DNA of 64,000 nucleotides, from contig NZ_CADDWI010000009.1 of the NCBI RefSeq assembly GCF_902809845.1, positions 372,001 to 436,000 of the forward strand, written 5' to 3'. Positions 47,393 through 56,417 of the stretch are shown one piece after another. Within the stretch, counting starts at the first letter, position 1. The number at the start of each line of letters is the position of its first letter. This stretch comes from Chelativorans sp. Marseille-P2723. Its GTDB lineage: Bacteria; Pseudomonadota; Alphaproteobacteria; Rhizobiales; Rhizobiaceae. A program made the translations under genes and the position numbers. A model generated the notes under the pieces. The model searched no databases. It saw only the letters and a list, made by a program, of their open reading frames with translations, and was not told where the DNA came from.

Positions 47393-48529
47393 CCGCGTTG
47401 CGGCGCTTGGATCAGGCACCTCCGACCCGACTGTCGTCGACAAAGGCTCACGCTGGAAGCGGCCCTTCAGGACCGCGATCAGAGCCAACGTAATGGAGAT
47501 CGTCGCCGGCCCGAGAACAAGCCCGGAAGCGCCGAACAGGATGATGCCGCCCACAGCGCCAATGAAAGCCAGAACAGTGTGCAGCTTCAGCCGATTGCCG
47601 ACAAATATCGGGTAGAGCAGATTATCGATCGTGGCGATTATCACGCCGCCCCATATAACCAGAACTAGAGCACGAACCCACTCGCCTTCCACGGCAAGAA
47701 AGATGGCTGCGGGGACCCAGATCACGAACGCACCCAGCACGGGCACGATCGCGAGGAGACCCATGACCAGCCCCCAGAACGCGGGAGCCGGCAGGCCAAG
47801 CAACCAGAACATCAGACCGCCCAGAGTGCCCTGAACGGCGGCGACCATAAGGGTCCCGAACATCGTGGCGTGCACGGTATCCACAAAACGGGCAACAATA
47901 TGTGCCGTCTCATCACCGTTCAGCGGCGAGAATTCCCCCAGGGCGCGTACGGCAAGCTTCCGATCGCGCAGGAAATAGAAGAGCATGTAGAAGACGAGCA
48001 GAAGCGTGATCGCCTGATTGATGGATCCGCGCAGCAGCGTTGCACTCTGTGCGGTGAGCCACTGGGCAATCCGCCCCATCATTCCGGCGAGGTCGAGGCG
48101 CTCGCCGAGCCACGCGGCGAGCGTAGAGAATATCGGAACACCATTGATGATGCTCTGCCAGTCGGACGACCGCAGCGCGCTTTCGATGTTCATGGCGCCA
48201 TCGGCAGCCTCCCTGACAAGCTGCTGCACGATGAAGAGCAGAAGCAGTATCACAATCAAGGCAGCCACCGACGCCGAGACGAATGCGGCGACGTTTGCGC
48301 CAAGGTGCATTTCGAGTTTCGGCTGGACCGGCGCGATGAGGACGCCGAGCACGACAGCCCAGACAAGTGCCGGGAGGAATGGTAGCGCCAGCCAATAGGA
48401 GAGGTAGACGCCCAGGACGGCGGCGGCCACTAGGACCAGCATCCTGGCCGCGCTCGAATCCATACGCTCGATTACGGTCACAGCCGTCGGCGTTCCGTTC
48501 TTTTTCGCTTTGGTATTTTGCTGACGCAT
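47351..48529 (-). CDS. AI-2E/PerM-family membrane permease
   Basis: 392 residues from ATG 48529; a longer frame to 48604 is unsupported. About eight membrane helices in the family pattern: paired helices at 28-70, a long soluble loop (ALRSSDWQSIINGVPIFSTLAAWL), then VFYMLFYFLRDRK, MVAAVQGTLGGLMFWLLGLP APAFWG and LLAIVPVLGAFVIWVPAAI. The family includes the TqsA/PerM transporters and Na+/H+ antiporter-like members, so substrate is open. The last 14 codons overlap the 3' end of the acyl-CoA synthetase gene on the other strand. Confidence 0.9.
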   Translation of the reverse strand: MRQQNTKAKKNGTPTAVTVIERMDSSAARMLVLVAAAVLGVYLSYWLALPFLPALVWAVVLGVLIAPVQPKLEMHLGANVAAFVSASVAALIVILLLLFIVQQLVREAADGAMNIESALRSSDWQSIINGVPIFSTLAAWLGERLDLAGMMGRIAQWLTAQSATLLRGSINQAITLLLVFYMLFYFLRDRKLAVRALGEFSPLNGDETAHIVARFVDTVHATMFGTLMVAAVQGTLGGLMFWLLGLPAPAFWGLVMGLLAIVPVLGAFVIWVPAAIFLAVEGEWVRALVLVIWGGVIIATIDNLLYPIFVGNRLKLHTVLAFIGAVGGIILFGASGLVLGPATISITLALIAVLKGRFQREPLSTTVGSEVPDPSAATRLPQLELGDRDAGL

Positions 48530-48628
48530 ATCGCTCTCACCCCCGAAATCCGACGGAATTGCCAGTGCTGGCCGTCTCCGGAGAGGACTATCGCCGTCGT
48601 GCATTGCCGCAGGTTTAGAATTCGAGCC

Positions 48629-49018
48629 TCAGAGTTTTTCCACCAGCTTCACCTGGTAAGTGTGCATCACGCCGTCGCTGAGGATCGAGACATATTCGCC
48701 TGTCACGAACCGTTCGTCGCTGAAGCGAAAACCGAGTTCGTCGTCATCCTCGCCCTCGCCGTAGTCGAGGTACCACTGGCCGCCCGGCTTGCGGCGCAGG
48801 CGCCCCACCAGATCCTTCTCGCCGGGACGGAAGCGGCGCACACGGCAGTTCGCCTGGTGCTTCACGCACTCTTCTGCATCAAGGTTGCCGTCGACATCGA
48901 GTGGAACGACAAGATCGTAGCCATAAGCACGATCACCCTGCGGGTGGCCTTTTTCGCGCGCAAGCTCGAGCCTCACATGGCGGAATTTTTCACTCAGGTG
49001 AGCGGTCGTGACAGTCAT
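48629..49018 (-). CDS. Hypothetical protein of the low-oxygen island
   Basis: 129 residues from ATG 49018. Soluble, rich in charged residues, with alternating beta pattern: FRHVRLELAREKGHPQGDRAYGYDLVVPLD, CRVRRFRPGEKDLVGRLRRK and the acidic YGEGEDDDELGF. No signal peptide. No family I can name. It diverges from a universal stress protein gene, and an FNR-type box (49078-49091) lies 60 bases upstream, so it is probably part of the FixK regulon. Confidence 0.75.
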   Translation of the reverse strand: MTVTTAHLSEKFRHVRLELAREKGHPQGDRAYGYDLVVPLDVDGNLDAEECVKHQANCRVRRFRPGEKDLVGRLRRKPGGQWYLDYGEGEDDDELGFRFSDERFVTGEYVSILSDGVMHTYQVKLVEKL

Positions 49019-49077
49019 AGCGTCTCTCCAATCGGTAAGGCGTAGCCGCATCCTTCCGCGTTCCGAGACCCTTCTCC

Positions 49078-49091
49078 TTGATCAGGGTCAA
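49078..49091. promoter_or_regulatory. FNR/FixK box between hypothetical and universal stress protein genes
   Basis: TTGATCAGGGTCAA matches TTGAY-N4-RTCAA. It is 60 bases before the minus-strand gene and 112 before the uspA start. Confidence 0.72.
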
Positions 49092-49202
49092 TCGTCTCCG
49101 CAGCACCGGCGCGTGCGCTGCTTGATCCAGCGCAAAGGGCGCGCCGCTCATTCGCAGTAAGGAAAGCGACAAGGTGGAAATTCAGCATCCAAGGAGCGTG
49201 TG

Positions 49203-50039
49203 ATGACCTTCAAAACCGTACTGAGCGTGATCAGTGTCGAGCATTCCGATGGCGACTTGCGGTTGGCGATTGATCTGTCCCGACAGATCGACGCCCACCT
49301 TGCAGTCCTGGTGCTTTCGATTGCCGTCCCGCCACCAACCAGCGAATACGCCGCGGTGATGACGGAAGCTTGGCTGCAAGACCGTCAGGCTGAGATCGAC
49401 CGGCTCCATGCACGAGTGAAGGAGGTGACGGCGATTCTCGCCCAGAGCAAGCTTTCGGCCGATGTTGACGGCGAATATGTCGAGCGGGGCTGGACCGACG
49501 ATATGGTCGGCCGACGGAGCCGATATGCCGATGTCACCCTGATCGGCCCGGAACTCAACAGCGACGAGGATCTGAAAACCATGGTCCTGAAAGGTTCCCT
49601 GTACGAGTCCCAGATCCCCGTTCTGCTCATCCCGAATGCCGCCGGCGCGACCTTGCTGCCGAAAAAGGTCCTGCTCGCATGGGATGGCGGACCCGAGGCC
49701 ACCCGTGCCGCACGTGAAGCCCTTCCACTGCTGATTGGTGCGGACGATGTCCATCTCACGATGATCGATCCGCGGGCAACCGAAGACGGCCTGAACATTG
49801 AGCCCGGAACGGACCTCGCGGCCTATCTCGCCCACCATGGCGCAAAAGTCACCATCGACCAGCTCCCGAGCGGCGGTCAGCCCATCGTGGAGACGCTACG
49901 CAGACATGCGATAGATATGGCAGCAGACATGGTCGTGATGGGCGCCTACGGTCACTCGCGCCTGCGCCAGAGGATTTTCGGCGGTGTCACGCGCTCCATG
50001 ATCGAGGAAGCGGATCTGCCCGTCTTCATGGCACGCTAG
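49203..50039 (+). CDS. Universal stress protein (tandem UspA domains)
   Basis: 278 residues. ATG 49203 gives MTFKTVLSVISVEHSDG; a GTG directly before it is the alternative. Two UspA-like domains: the first (1-140) lacks the full ATP motif, the second (150-278) has LLAWDGGPEATRAA and ends MGAYGHSRLRQRIFGGVTRS, the G-x2-G-x9-G(S/T) nucleotide-binding motif. UspA proteins bind ATP and support survival under energy limitation. Sixteen bases separate it from the P-type ATPase gene, so they are probably one operon behind the FixK box. Confidence 0.93.
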   Translation: MTFKTVLSVISVEHSDGDLRLAIDLSRQIDAHLAVLVLSIAVPPPTSEYAAVMTEAWLQDRQAEIDRLHARVKEVTAILAQSKLSADVDGEYVERGWTDDMVGRRSRYADVTLIGPELNSDEDLKTMVLKGSLYESQIPVLLIPNAAGATLLPKKVLLAWDGGPEATRAAREALPLLIGADDVHLTMIDPRATEDGLNIEPGTDLAAYLAHHGAKVTIDQLPSGGQPIVETLRRHAIDMAADMVVMGAYGHSRLRQRIFGGVTRSMIEEADLPVFMAR

Positions 50040-50055
50040 AATTGCGGGCATAGAA

Positions 50056-52698
50056 ATGTCTGTGGTTACGCCGCCTTGGCAGCCAACGGCGGGATTGAGC
50101 GACGCGCAAGCGGCCGAACGCATGGCGCGCTTCGGGCCCAACGCCCTGCCTCAACCGAGGGCCGCATCTCTCCTGCGCGTTTTCCTGCGCCAGTTCCTGA
50201 GCCCGCTCATTTATATTCTGCTTGCGGCGGCTGTCGTCTCGCTGGTTATGAGCGACTTGAAAGACGCGATCTTCATCGGCGCCGTGCTTTTGCTCAACGG
50301 CATCATCGGCGCGGTGCAGGAACATTCGGCAGGCCGGGCGGCGGCGGCTCTGCGCAACCTGGAGGAGCCGCACGCCACGGTCCTGCGCGATGGGACGGCG
50401 CGCCAGATCGATGCGCGCCAGCTCGTTCCCGGGGACCTCGTACTGCTCGAGGCGGGCGCGCGCGTGCCCGCCGATATGGAGCTTCTTCAGACGGAGGATC
50501 TGCAGTGCGATGAGTCGCTGCTCACCGGTGAGTCCGCACCGGTGAAAAAGGTCGCCTCGAGGGGCCGCGCAACAGCCTTTGCTGGAAGCATGGTCACGCG
50601 CGGACGCGGACGCGGGCTGGTGACAGCCACCGGAACAGCGACTGAACTCGGCAAGATTGCAGAGCAGATCGGCAAGCCATCGGTCTCGCAGCCTCCGCTG
50701 ATGATCCGGCTTGAAAAATTCTCCCGGATTATCGCCGTCGCCGTGGTGGTGGCGATTGCAGCCCTGGTCGGTGTCGGCCTGATCAGGGCAATGCCGTACT
50801 CGGACCTCTTTCTGATGGCCATCGGTCTTGCCGTATCGGCCATACCGGAAGGTCTGCCGGTGGCGATCTCCGTTGCCCTTGCGATCGGCATGCGGCGGAT
50901 GGCGTCCGCGAACGTCATCGTGCGCAGGATGCCGGCGATCGAATCGCTCGGCTCCTGCACGATGATCGCCACGGACAAGACCGGCACGCTGACGATGAAC
51001 CAGCTGACGGTCACCGATATCTGCCTGCCCGACGGAACACGCGTTGCCTTCAGGCAAGGAGACGGCCGAGGGCAGTCCGATGACGCGCTCCACGCCTTTA
51101 CGGAACAAGGAAGGGAGCGGATCGCGCCTCTTCTGAAAGCGGCTGCCCTACCCAATGAAGCGCGTCTTGTGCAGGACGGCGACGGCTGGAAGGGTTATGG
51201 CGATACGGTCGATATCGCTCTGCTTGCCGCCGCGCATGAGGCCGGAGTGGCGCTTGAAGAGGCGACGCAGACCTATCCTCTTCTCACCCGCATCCCCTAT
51301 GAGCCCGATCTGAAATTCGCGGCCTCCTTCCATGAAGGCAAGACATGCACCCGCGTGTTCGTGAAAGGCGCTCCTGAAACGCTGATCGCCATGTGCGACC
51401 GCATGAACGCGGGCGGCTCCGCTTTTGCGATCGACCGCGAAGCCCTCGTCCGGCAGAAGGAGGAGATGGCCGCGCGCGGACTGCGCGTGCTCGCCTTCGC
51501 CGAAGGCGAGATCGCATCCGAGCCGGAAAGCCAATATGGCCACCACCACCTCGTCGACCTTGTCTTCCTTGGCTTCGCCGGCATGCAGGACCCGGTGCGG
51601 CCGGAAGTGCCGGACGCGATACGCGACTGCTACGCAGCCGGCATCGAGGTGGTCATGGTCACGGGCGACGATCCGGGAACCGCAGGCGCAATTGCCCGGG
51701 ATGCGGGCCTGCAGTTCTCTCCCGACCAGGTGATGACCGGCCAGGACATTCGCCGGGCGGAAGCGGAAGGGCCGGATGCACTCGACCGCCTGACCGGCAA
51801 AGCCCGCATCTATGCGCGCGTCGACCCGGCGCAGAAGCTGTCGATCGTTCTTTCGCTGGCGCGAAATGGACATTTCGTGGCGGTGACGGGAGATGGCGTC
51901 AATGATGCGCCAGCGCTGAAGCACGCCCATGTCGGCGTCGCGATGGGGCGCAAGGGCACGGATGTCGCAAAGGAGAGCGCCGATATCATCCTGACTGACG
52001 ACAATTTCGCCTCTATCGTAGCCGGCGTGCGGGAGGGGCGGGTCGCCTACGCGAATATCCGTAAGGTGGTCTTCATGCTCGTCTCGACGGGCGCGGCCGA
52101 GGTCGTCCTGTTCCTGCTCGCCTTTCCCCTGGGCCTGCCGATGCCGCTCCTGCCGGTGCAACTCCTTTGGCTGAACCTCGTGACCAACGGTATCCAGGAC
52201 GTCGCCCTGGCAGCGGAGAAAGCCGAAGGCGACGAGCTTTCCTATCCGCCACGCAGTCCGAACGAGTCCATTTTCGATCGCGTCATGATCCGCCGCATCT
52301 GGCATTCGACCCTCGTCATGGGACTGGGCGGTTTCGCTGTGTTTTACTGGCTGCTCCAGCAGGGCTACGGAGAGGCCGAGGCACGCAATCTGCTCCTTCT
52401 TCTGTTCGTTCTCTTCGAGAATTTCCAGACCTTCAACAGCCGGTCAGAGCATCATTCAGTGTTCCGCCAGCGGCTCCTCTCCAACCCGCTCCTGGTGCTT
52501 GGAGTGCTCGCGGCGCAGGCACTCCATATCGGAGCCATGTACATTCCCTGGCTGAGCGGCGTGTTGCAGGTTGCACCCGTCTCCCTTTTCGAATGGGCCG
52601 CCCTCCTGCTGGCCGCATCCGCGCTCCTGGCCGTCATGGAATTCGAGAAGATGTGGGACGGCAGGCACCATCTACGTCTCGCCACAAAGGCGTCTTGA
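50056..52698 (+). CDS. P-type cation-transporting ATPase (Ca2+/PMA type)
   Basis: 880 residues. The cation ATPase N-domain (about 10-70) is followed by the actuator loop with LTGESAPVKK, helix 4 with AIPEGLPVAI (the PEGL site of type II pumps), phosphorylation DKTGTLT (Asp307), the nucleotide domain (VKGAPE), TGD and GDGVNDAPALK hinge motifs, and C-terminal helices 5-10. The PEGL motif and ten-helix layout fit Ca2+ or Na+/Mn2+ pumps of the type II group rather than heavy-metal CPx pumps. No Cys-metal motifs. Located behind a stress protein gene in the low-oxygen island. Confidence 0.95.
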   Translation: MSVVTPPWQPTAGLSDAQAAERMARFGPNALPQPRAASLLRVFLRQFLSPLIYILLAAAVVSLVMSDLKDAIFIGAVLLLNGIIGAVQEHSAGRAAAALRNLEEPHATVLRDGTARQIDARQLVPGDLVLLEAGARVPADMELLQTEDLQCDESLLTGESAPVKKVASRGRATAFAGSMVTRGRGRGLVTATGTATELGKIAEQIGKPSVSQPPLMIRLEKFSRIIAVAVVVAIAALVGVGLIRAMPYSDLFLMAIGLAVSAIPEGLPVAISVALAIGMRRMASANVIVRRMPAIESLGSCTMIATDKTGTLTMNQLTVTDICLPDGTRVAFRQGDGRGQSDDALHAFTEQGRERIAPLLKAAALPNEARLVQDGDGWKGYGDTVDIALLAAAHEAGVALEEATQTYPLLTRIPYEPDLKFAASFHEGKTCTRVFVKGAPETLIAMCDRMNAGGSAFAIDREALVRQKEEMAARGLRVLAFAEGEIASEPESQYGHHHLVDLVFLGFAGMQDPVRPEVPDAIRDCYAAGIEVVMVTGDDPGTAGAIARDAGLQFSPDQVMTGQDIRRAEAEGPDALDRLTGKARIYARVDPAQKLSIVLSLARNGHFVAVTGDGVNDAPALKHAHVGVAMGRKGTDVAKESADIILTDDNFASIVAGVREGRVAYANIRKVVFMLVSTGAAEVVLFLLAFPLGLPMPLLPVQLLWLNLVTNGIQDVALAAEKAEGDELSYPPRSPNESIFDRVMIRRIWHSTLVMGLGGFAVFYWLLQQGYGEAEARNLLLLLFVLFENFQTFNSRSEHHSVFRQRLLSNPLLVLGVLAAQALHIGAMYIPWLSGVLQVAPVSLFEWAALLLAASALLAVMEFEKMWDGRHHLRLATKAS

Positions 52699-52726
52699 GC
52701 ACAGCGATAGTGCCTTGTGGGTTGCC

Positions 52727-52740
52727 TTGACCGGGATCAA
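52727..52740. promoter_or_regulatory. FNR/FixK box upstream of the CBS-BON gene
   Basis: TTGACCGGGATCAA matches TTGAY-N4-RTCAA. It lies 79 bases before the CBS-BON start and just after the ATPase stop. Confidence 0.72.
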
Positions 52741-52819
52741 GGCACGGGTCGCACCTCTCTGCGAATGTGCACGGGATCACCGGGCATGCCCGGGCAAGGA
52801 GCCATACGCGGAGGCGAAA

Positions 52820-53518
52820 ATGCGAGCCAAGGACCTGATGTCCACCCGATGCGTCACGGTGTCCGCCGAGAACAGCATCAAGCATGCTGCACAGATCATG
52901 CTGGACCATGATCTGAGCGGCCTGCCGGTCCTTGCCGACGATGGCCGGCTCGTGGGAATCATCACGGAGGGGGACCTGCTTCGTCGTTGCGAAGTGGGCA
53001 ATGTGAAGGCTGGCGAGGAACTGCCCCCGGAGACAAGGGCACGAGGCTATCTTCATGGCCACGGCTGGAAGGTCGGCCATGTCATGTCGCCGGACGTGGT
53101 GGCTGTGACCGAGGATGCGTCCGCCGACCACATAGCCGAGGTCATGGCCAGGCACGGGATCAAGCGGGTTCCGGTGCTCCGCGGGGATCGCGTCGTAGGC
53201 ATCGTCTCCCGCCGCGACCTCCTCAAATTGATCTGTTCGGCGCCCAAGGATGCCACGGCGCCTGGCGACGCGGCGATCGAGCGGAGTGTTCGCGCGCGGT
53301 TGAATCAGGATCTCGGGCTTGGTGATGACCAGATCGAAGTCAAAGTCAAAGCGGGAACGGTTCGCCTGCGGGGCTCGGTAGGGTCCGAAGCCGAGCGCCA
53401 GGCGCTGGCCGCATTGGCAGAGGGTGTGCGCGGCGTCGCCGGGATAGTACTCGATGTGGCGATTGCGCCTGGCACCGAGATCATCGATCGTGACCGGCAG
53501 GGTCGTCAGCTCAGATAG
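52820..53518 (+). CDS. CBS-domain pair with C-terminal BON domain
   Basis: 232 residues from ATG 52820 (GGAGG upstream). The frame is open far into the ATPase gene, but the earlier part is a shadow. Two CBS motifs: MRAKDLMSTRCVTVSAENSI ..DLSGLPVLADDGRLVGIITEGDLL and VMSPDVVAVTEDAS..GIKRVPVLRGDRVVGIVSRRDLL. A BON domain follows (about 155-225, VRARLNQDLGLGDDQIEV KV.. VRLRGSVGSEAERQAL). CBS pairs bind adenine nucleotides, and BON binds lipid or protein, so an energy-state sensor at the membrane is possible. The 3' end overlaps the convergent phosphorylase gene by 13 bases. Confidence 0.9.
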   Translation: MRAKDLMSTRCVTVSAENSIKHAAQIMLDHDLSGLPVLADDGRLVGIITEGDLLRRCEVGNVKAGEELPPETRARGYLHGHGWKVGHVMSPDVVAVTEDASADHIAEVMARHGIKRVPVLRGDRVVGIVSRRDLLKLICSAPKDATAPGDAAIERSVRARLNQDLGLGDDQIEVKVKAGTVRLRGSVGSEAERQALAALAEGVRGVAGIVLDVAIAPGTEIIDRDRQGRQLR

Positions 53519-55230
53519 ACCTCGCTTCCATAGCGTCGCATCATGCGCTGGCTGTTGAAGTAGGAGCCGATCTTCGAGATGGACTGCTTCATCATCCAGA
53601 TCCAGCGCGGGCGGTTTTCGTAGAAGAGCGGCAGAACGGTCCGTTCGAGCTTGTCCAGGCAGGCGGATGCATGTTCCTTGGCAGGCTGGCCTCCCTCTCC
53701 GATGGCCCACCCAGTAACGCCTTCGACCCATCCTTCACTCCACCAACCGTCGAGAACGCTCAAGTTGAGCACGCCGTTGAGCGCTGCCTTCATTCCGCTG
53801 GTGCCGGACGCTTCCAGTGGCGGCATCGGCGTGTTCAGCCACACATCCGCGCCCGAAACAAAGAGCCGGGCCAGCTCCATGTCGTAATTCGGAACGAAGG
53901 CAGCCGGGAGCTCCGGCGCCAGTTCACGGATATGGCGATGGATCTCGGCGATCAGCGCCTTGCCTTCCTGATCCTGCGGGTGCGCCTTGCCGCCCATGAC
54001 GATCTGGAAGGGATAGCGCCGATTGATTTCGCGAAGCCGATCGAGGTCAGTGAAGATGAGATGAGGCCGCTTATACCCGGTCATTCGGCGAGCGAACGCG
54101 ATGATCGGCCGCTCCTCATCAAGCATTTGGCCGGTCGCCTTCGCCACCGCGGCGACGAGACCCCTCTTCGCCCTTTGATGCGCGTTCCAGATCGCCTCGT
54201 CGGGCAGTTGCTCGCAGCGTGTCAGCCGCTCCGGCTGATGGGCCCAGCTCGAAAGAATGCCCTGGAACAGTTCCGCGAACGATGGATGCGCCCATGTCGG
54301 GACATGAACCCCGTTGGTGACCGCGCCCACCTGGTAGCCTGGGAACATAAGGCGGGTCGTCTCGGCATGGACTTCCGCCACACCATTCACATGCCGGCTG
54401 AGGTTGAGCGCGAGGAGCGTCATGTTGAGCTCGTCCTTGCCGCCCAACTGCTTGAGCAAGTCGGGGTCTACCAACCCGCCATGCCCCAGGATTCGCTCTA
54501 CCTCGCCATAGGAGAACCTGTCATGGCCGGCTTCGACCGGCGTGTGGGTCGTGAACACGCAGGCTTCGCGGACCTTATCCAGTCGCCCCTGCAACGGCAC
54601 ATCGCTTCCGGTCTGCTTGGCGAGAAGGTGGAGGGTAAGTAGGGAAGCATGGCCTTCATTGAGGTGAAATTTCCTGATCTCGAAGCCGAGTCCTTCGAGA
54701 ATTCGAGCACCGCCGACCCCAAGCACGATTTCCTGCTTGAGACGGTAGGCGGCATCACCGCCATAGAGACGGTCCGTTATGCTTCGATCTTCCGGACGGT
54801 TCTGCTCGAGTCTCGTATCGAGGAGAAGGACAGGGATCCGCCCGCCGAGCGGGCAGGAGACGACGTAGAGCCATGGCCTCACCCAGACGGAACGCCCCTC
54901 GATATCGACGGCCGCCATAAAATCCAGCTGCGTGGCCCAGTCTTCCACGCGCCATGGATCCGCATGGTCGACCTGCTCCCCTGCGCTTCCTATCTTCTGC
55001 CGCAGATAGCCCTCGTGCGACACAAGCGTGACGAACACGAGCGGCAAGTCGAGATCGGCGGATGACCGGGCGCAGTCGCCGGCAAGTATGCCGAGGCCCC
55101 CGCTATACGTCCGCATCTCCGGCCGGAGGGCAATCTCCATGGAAAAGTAGGCAATGCTGGTGTGCCTCAGAAACTGTTGGAGAGTGTCCATGGCCTTCTG
55201 TTCCTTCATGGGACCGGTCGTCGCCGGCAT
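53506..55230 (-). CDS. glgP: Alpha-glucan phosphorylase (short GlgP family)
   Basis: 574 residues if ATG 55230 is used; ATG 55191 ([20 protein letters not shown]) is an alternative with a purine-rich sequence upstream. The short type lacks the long N-terminal regulatory part. Motifs include [42 protein letters not shown], and the C-terminal catalytic/PLP region [44 protein letters not shown]. It releases glucose-1-phosphate from glycogen. Fifteen bases after ackA in one operon with phosphoketolase, which suggests glycogen-driven fermentation in low oxygen. Confidence 0.93.
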   Translation of the reverse strand: MPATTGPMKEQKAMDTLQQFLRHTSIAYFSMEIALRPEMRTYSGGLGILAGDCARSSADLDLPLVFVTLVSHEGYLRQKIGSAGEQVDHADPWRVEDWATQLDFMAAVDIEGRSVWVRPWLYVVSCPLGGRIPVLLLDTRLEQNRPEDRSITDRLYGGDAAYRLKQEIVLGVGGARILEGLGFEIRKFHLNEGHASLLTLHLLAKQTGSDVPLQGRLDKVREACVFTTHTPVEAGHDRFSYGEVERILGHGGLVDPDLLKQLGGKDELNMTLLALNLSRHVNGVAEVHAETTRLMFPGYQVGAVTNGVHVPTWAHPSFAELFQGILSSWAHQPERLTRCEQLPDEAIWNAHQRAKRGLVAAVAKATGQMLDEERPIIAFARRMTGYKRPHLIFTDLDRLREINRRYPFQIVMGGKAHPQDQEGKALIAEIHRHIRELAPELPAAFVPNYDMELARLFVSGADVWLNTPMPPLEASGTSGMKAALNGVLNLSVLDGWWSEGWVEGVTGWAIGEGGQPAKEHASACLDKLERTVLPLFYENRPRWIWMMKQSISKIGSYFNSQRMMRRYGSEVYLS

Positions 55231-55244
55231 GCGCCGCCGCGAGA

Positions 55245-56417
55245 CTAAACCTTCCCGACCGCTGACAGGACATGGCGTGCGATCACCACTTCCTCGTCGG
55301 TCGGGATCACGTATACGTCGACCGGGCTGTCAACAGCGCTGATCCGCTCCGCATGGGTTTCGTTGGCGCCGTGATCGATCCTTGCGCCGAGCCATGTCAG
55401 ACGTGAGCAGATGGCCGAGCGGATCGAGGCCGAGTGCTCGCCTATTCCTGCGGTGAACACCAGGCCGTCGAGACCGCCCATCGTACTGGCCAGTGCCGCC
55501 GCCTCCCGCGCCGCGCGGAAGGCGAAGAGCTCAAGCGCTTCGCGGGCGCGCGGATCGCGGCTTTCCGAAAGCGTCCGCACGTCGCTCGAGATACCGGAAA
55601 CCCCCAAAAGGCCGGACTCCTCGTAAAGCACATGCTGAAGCTCCGCGGGAGAAAATCCCTCCTCCTGAAGGAGGTAAAGGAGCACGCCCGGATCGATCGC
55701 ACCGCAGCGCGTGCCCATCACCAGGCCGTCGAGCGCGGAAAATCCCATGGTGGTGTCGACGCTGTTGCCGTCGTGCAGGGCGCATAGGCTCGCGCCGTTT
55801 CCAAGATGCGCGACAATGACCCGTCCTGCCGCGAGCTCCGGAGACGCCTGCCGCAGGCGAGATGCGATATATTCGTAGGAAAGGCCGTGAAATCCGTAAC
55901 TCTGGATTCCCATAGCCTCGTAGCGCCGAGGCAGGGCGTAGCGCCTGACCGTGGCCTCGATCGTTCCGTGAAAAGCCGTGTCAAAGCAGCCGACCTGCGG
56001 CAAAAGCGGTCGCAAGGCAGTAAGGGCACGGATAGGGGCGATGCTGCGCGGCTGATGGAGCGGCGCAAGGGGCGTCAGCTTCTCCACTTCGTCGATCACC
56101 TGCGGCGTCAGCGGTACCGGCTCGCTGAACCGGCTGCCGCCGTGGACGATGCGGTGGCCGGCCGCAACAAGTCCCTGACCGGTCCAACTGTCGGCCCAAC
56201 GGAGCAATTCGCCGATCGCATCTTCAAGGCCCCTGCCCGGCAACTCCTTCTCCAGAAGCGTTTTCCCATCCGGGCCCTTGGCGGTCAGGCTGCGCACGTT
56301 GCCAAGGCCGACTGCGCCACGGGCCATGGAGCGCGGTACTCCTGAAGAGCCAGCCTCGTAGAGACCAAACTTGAGGCTCGAGGAGCCGGCATTGAGAGCG
56401 AGGATGGCACTCGGCAT
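55245..56417 (-). CDS. ackA: Acetate kinase
   Basis: 390 residues from ATG 56417, overlapping the phosphoketolase stop (TGATG). ASKHA-fold motifs: LALNAGSSSLKFGLY, AAGHRIVHGGSRF, VGCFDTAFHGTI, AHLGNGASLCALHDGNSVDT TMG, GTRCGAIDPG, and FTAGIGEHSASIR near the end. It makes ATP from acetyl phosphate produced by phosphoketolase. The coupled pair is the second half of the bifid-type shunt. Confidence 0.96.
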   Translation of the reverse strand: MPSAILALNAGSSSLKFGLYEAGSSGVPRSMARGAVGLGNVRSLTAKGPDGKTLLEKELPGRGLEDAIGELLRWADSWTGQGLVAAGHRIVHGGSRFSEPVPLTPQVIDEVEKLTPLAPLHQPRSIAPIRALTALRPLLPQVGCFDTAFHGTIEATVRRYALPRRYEAMGIQSYGFHGLSYEYIASRLRQASPELAAGRVIVAHLGNGASLCALHDGNSVDTTMGFSALDGLVMGTRCGAIDPGVLLYLLQEEGFSPAELQHVLYEESGLLGVSGISSDVRTLSESRDPRAREALELFAFRAAREAAALASTMGGLDGLVFTAGIGEHSASIRSAICSRLTWLGARIDHGANETHAERISAVDSPVDVYVIPTDEEVVIARHVLSAVGKV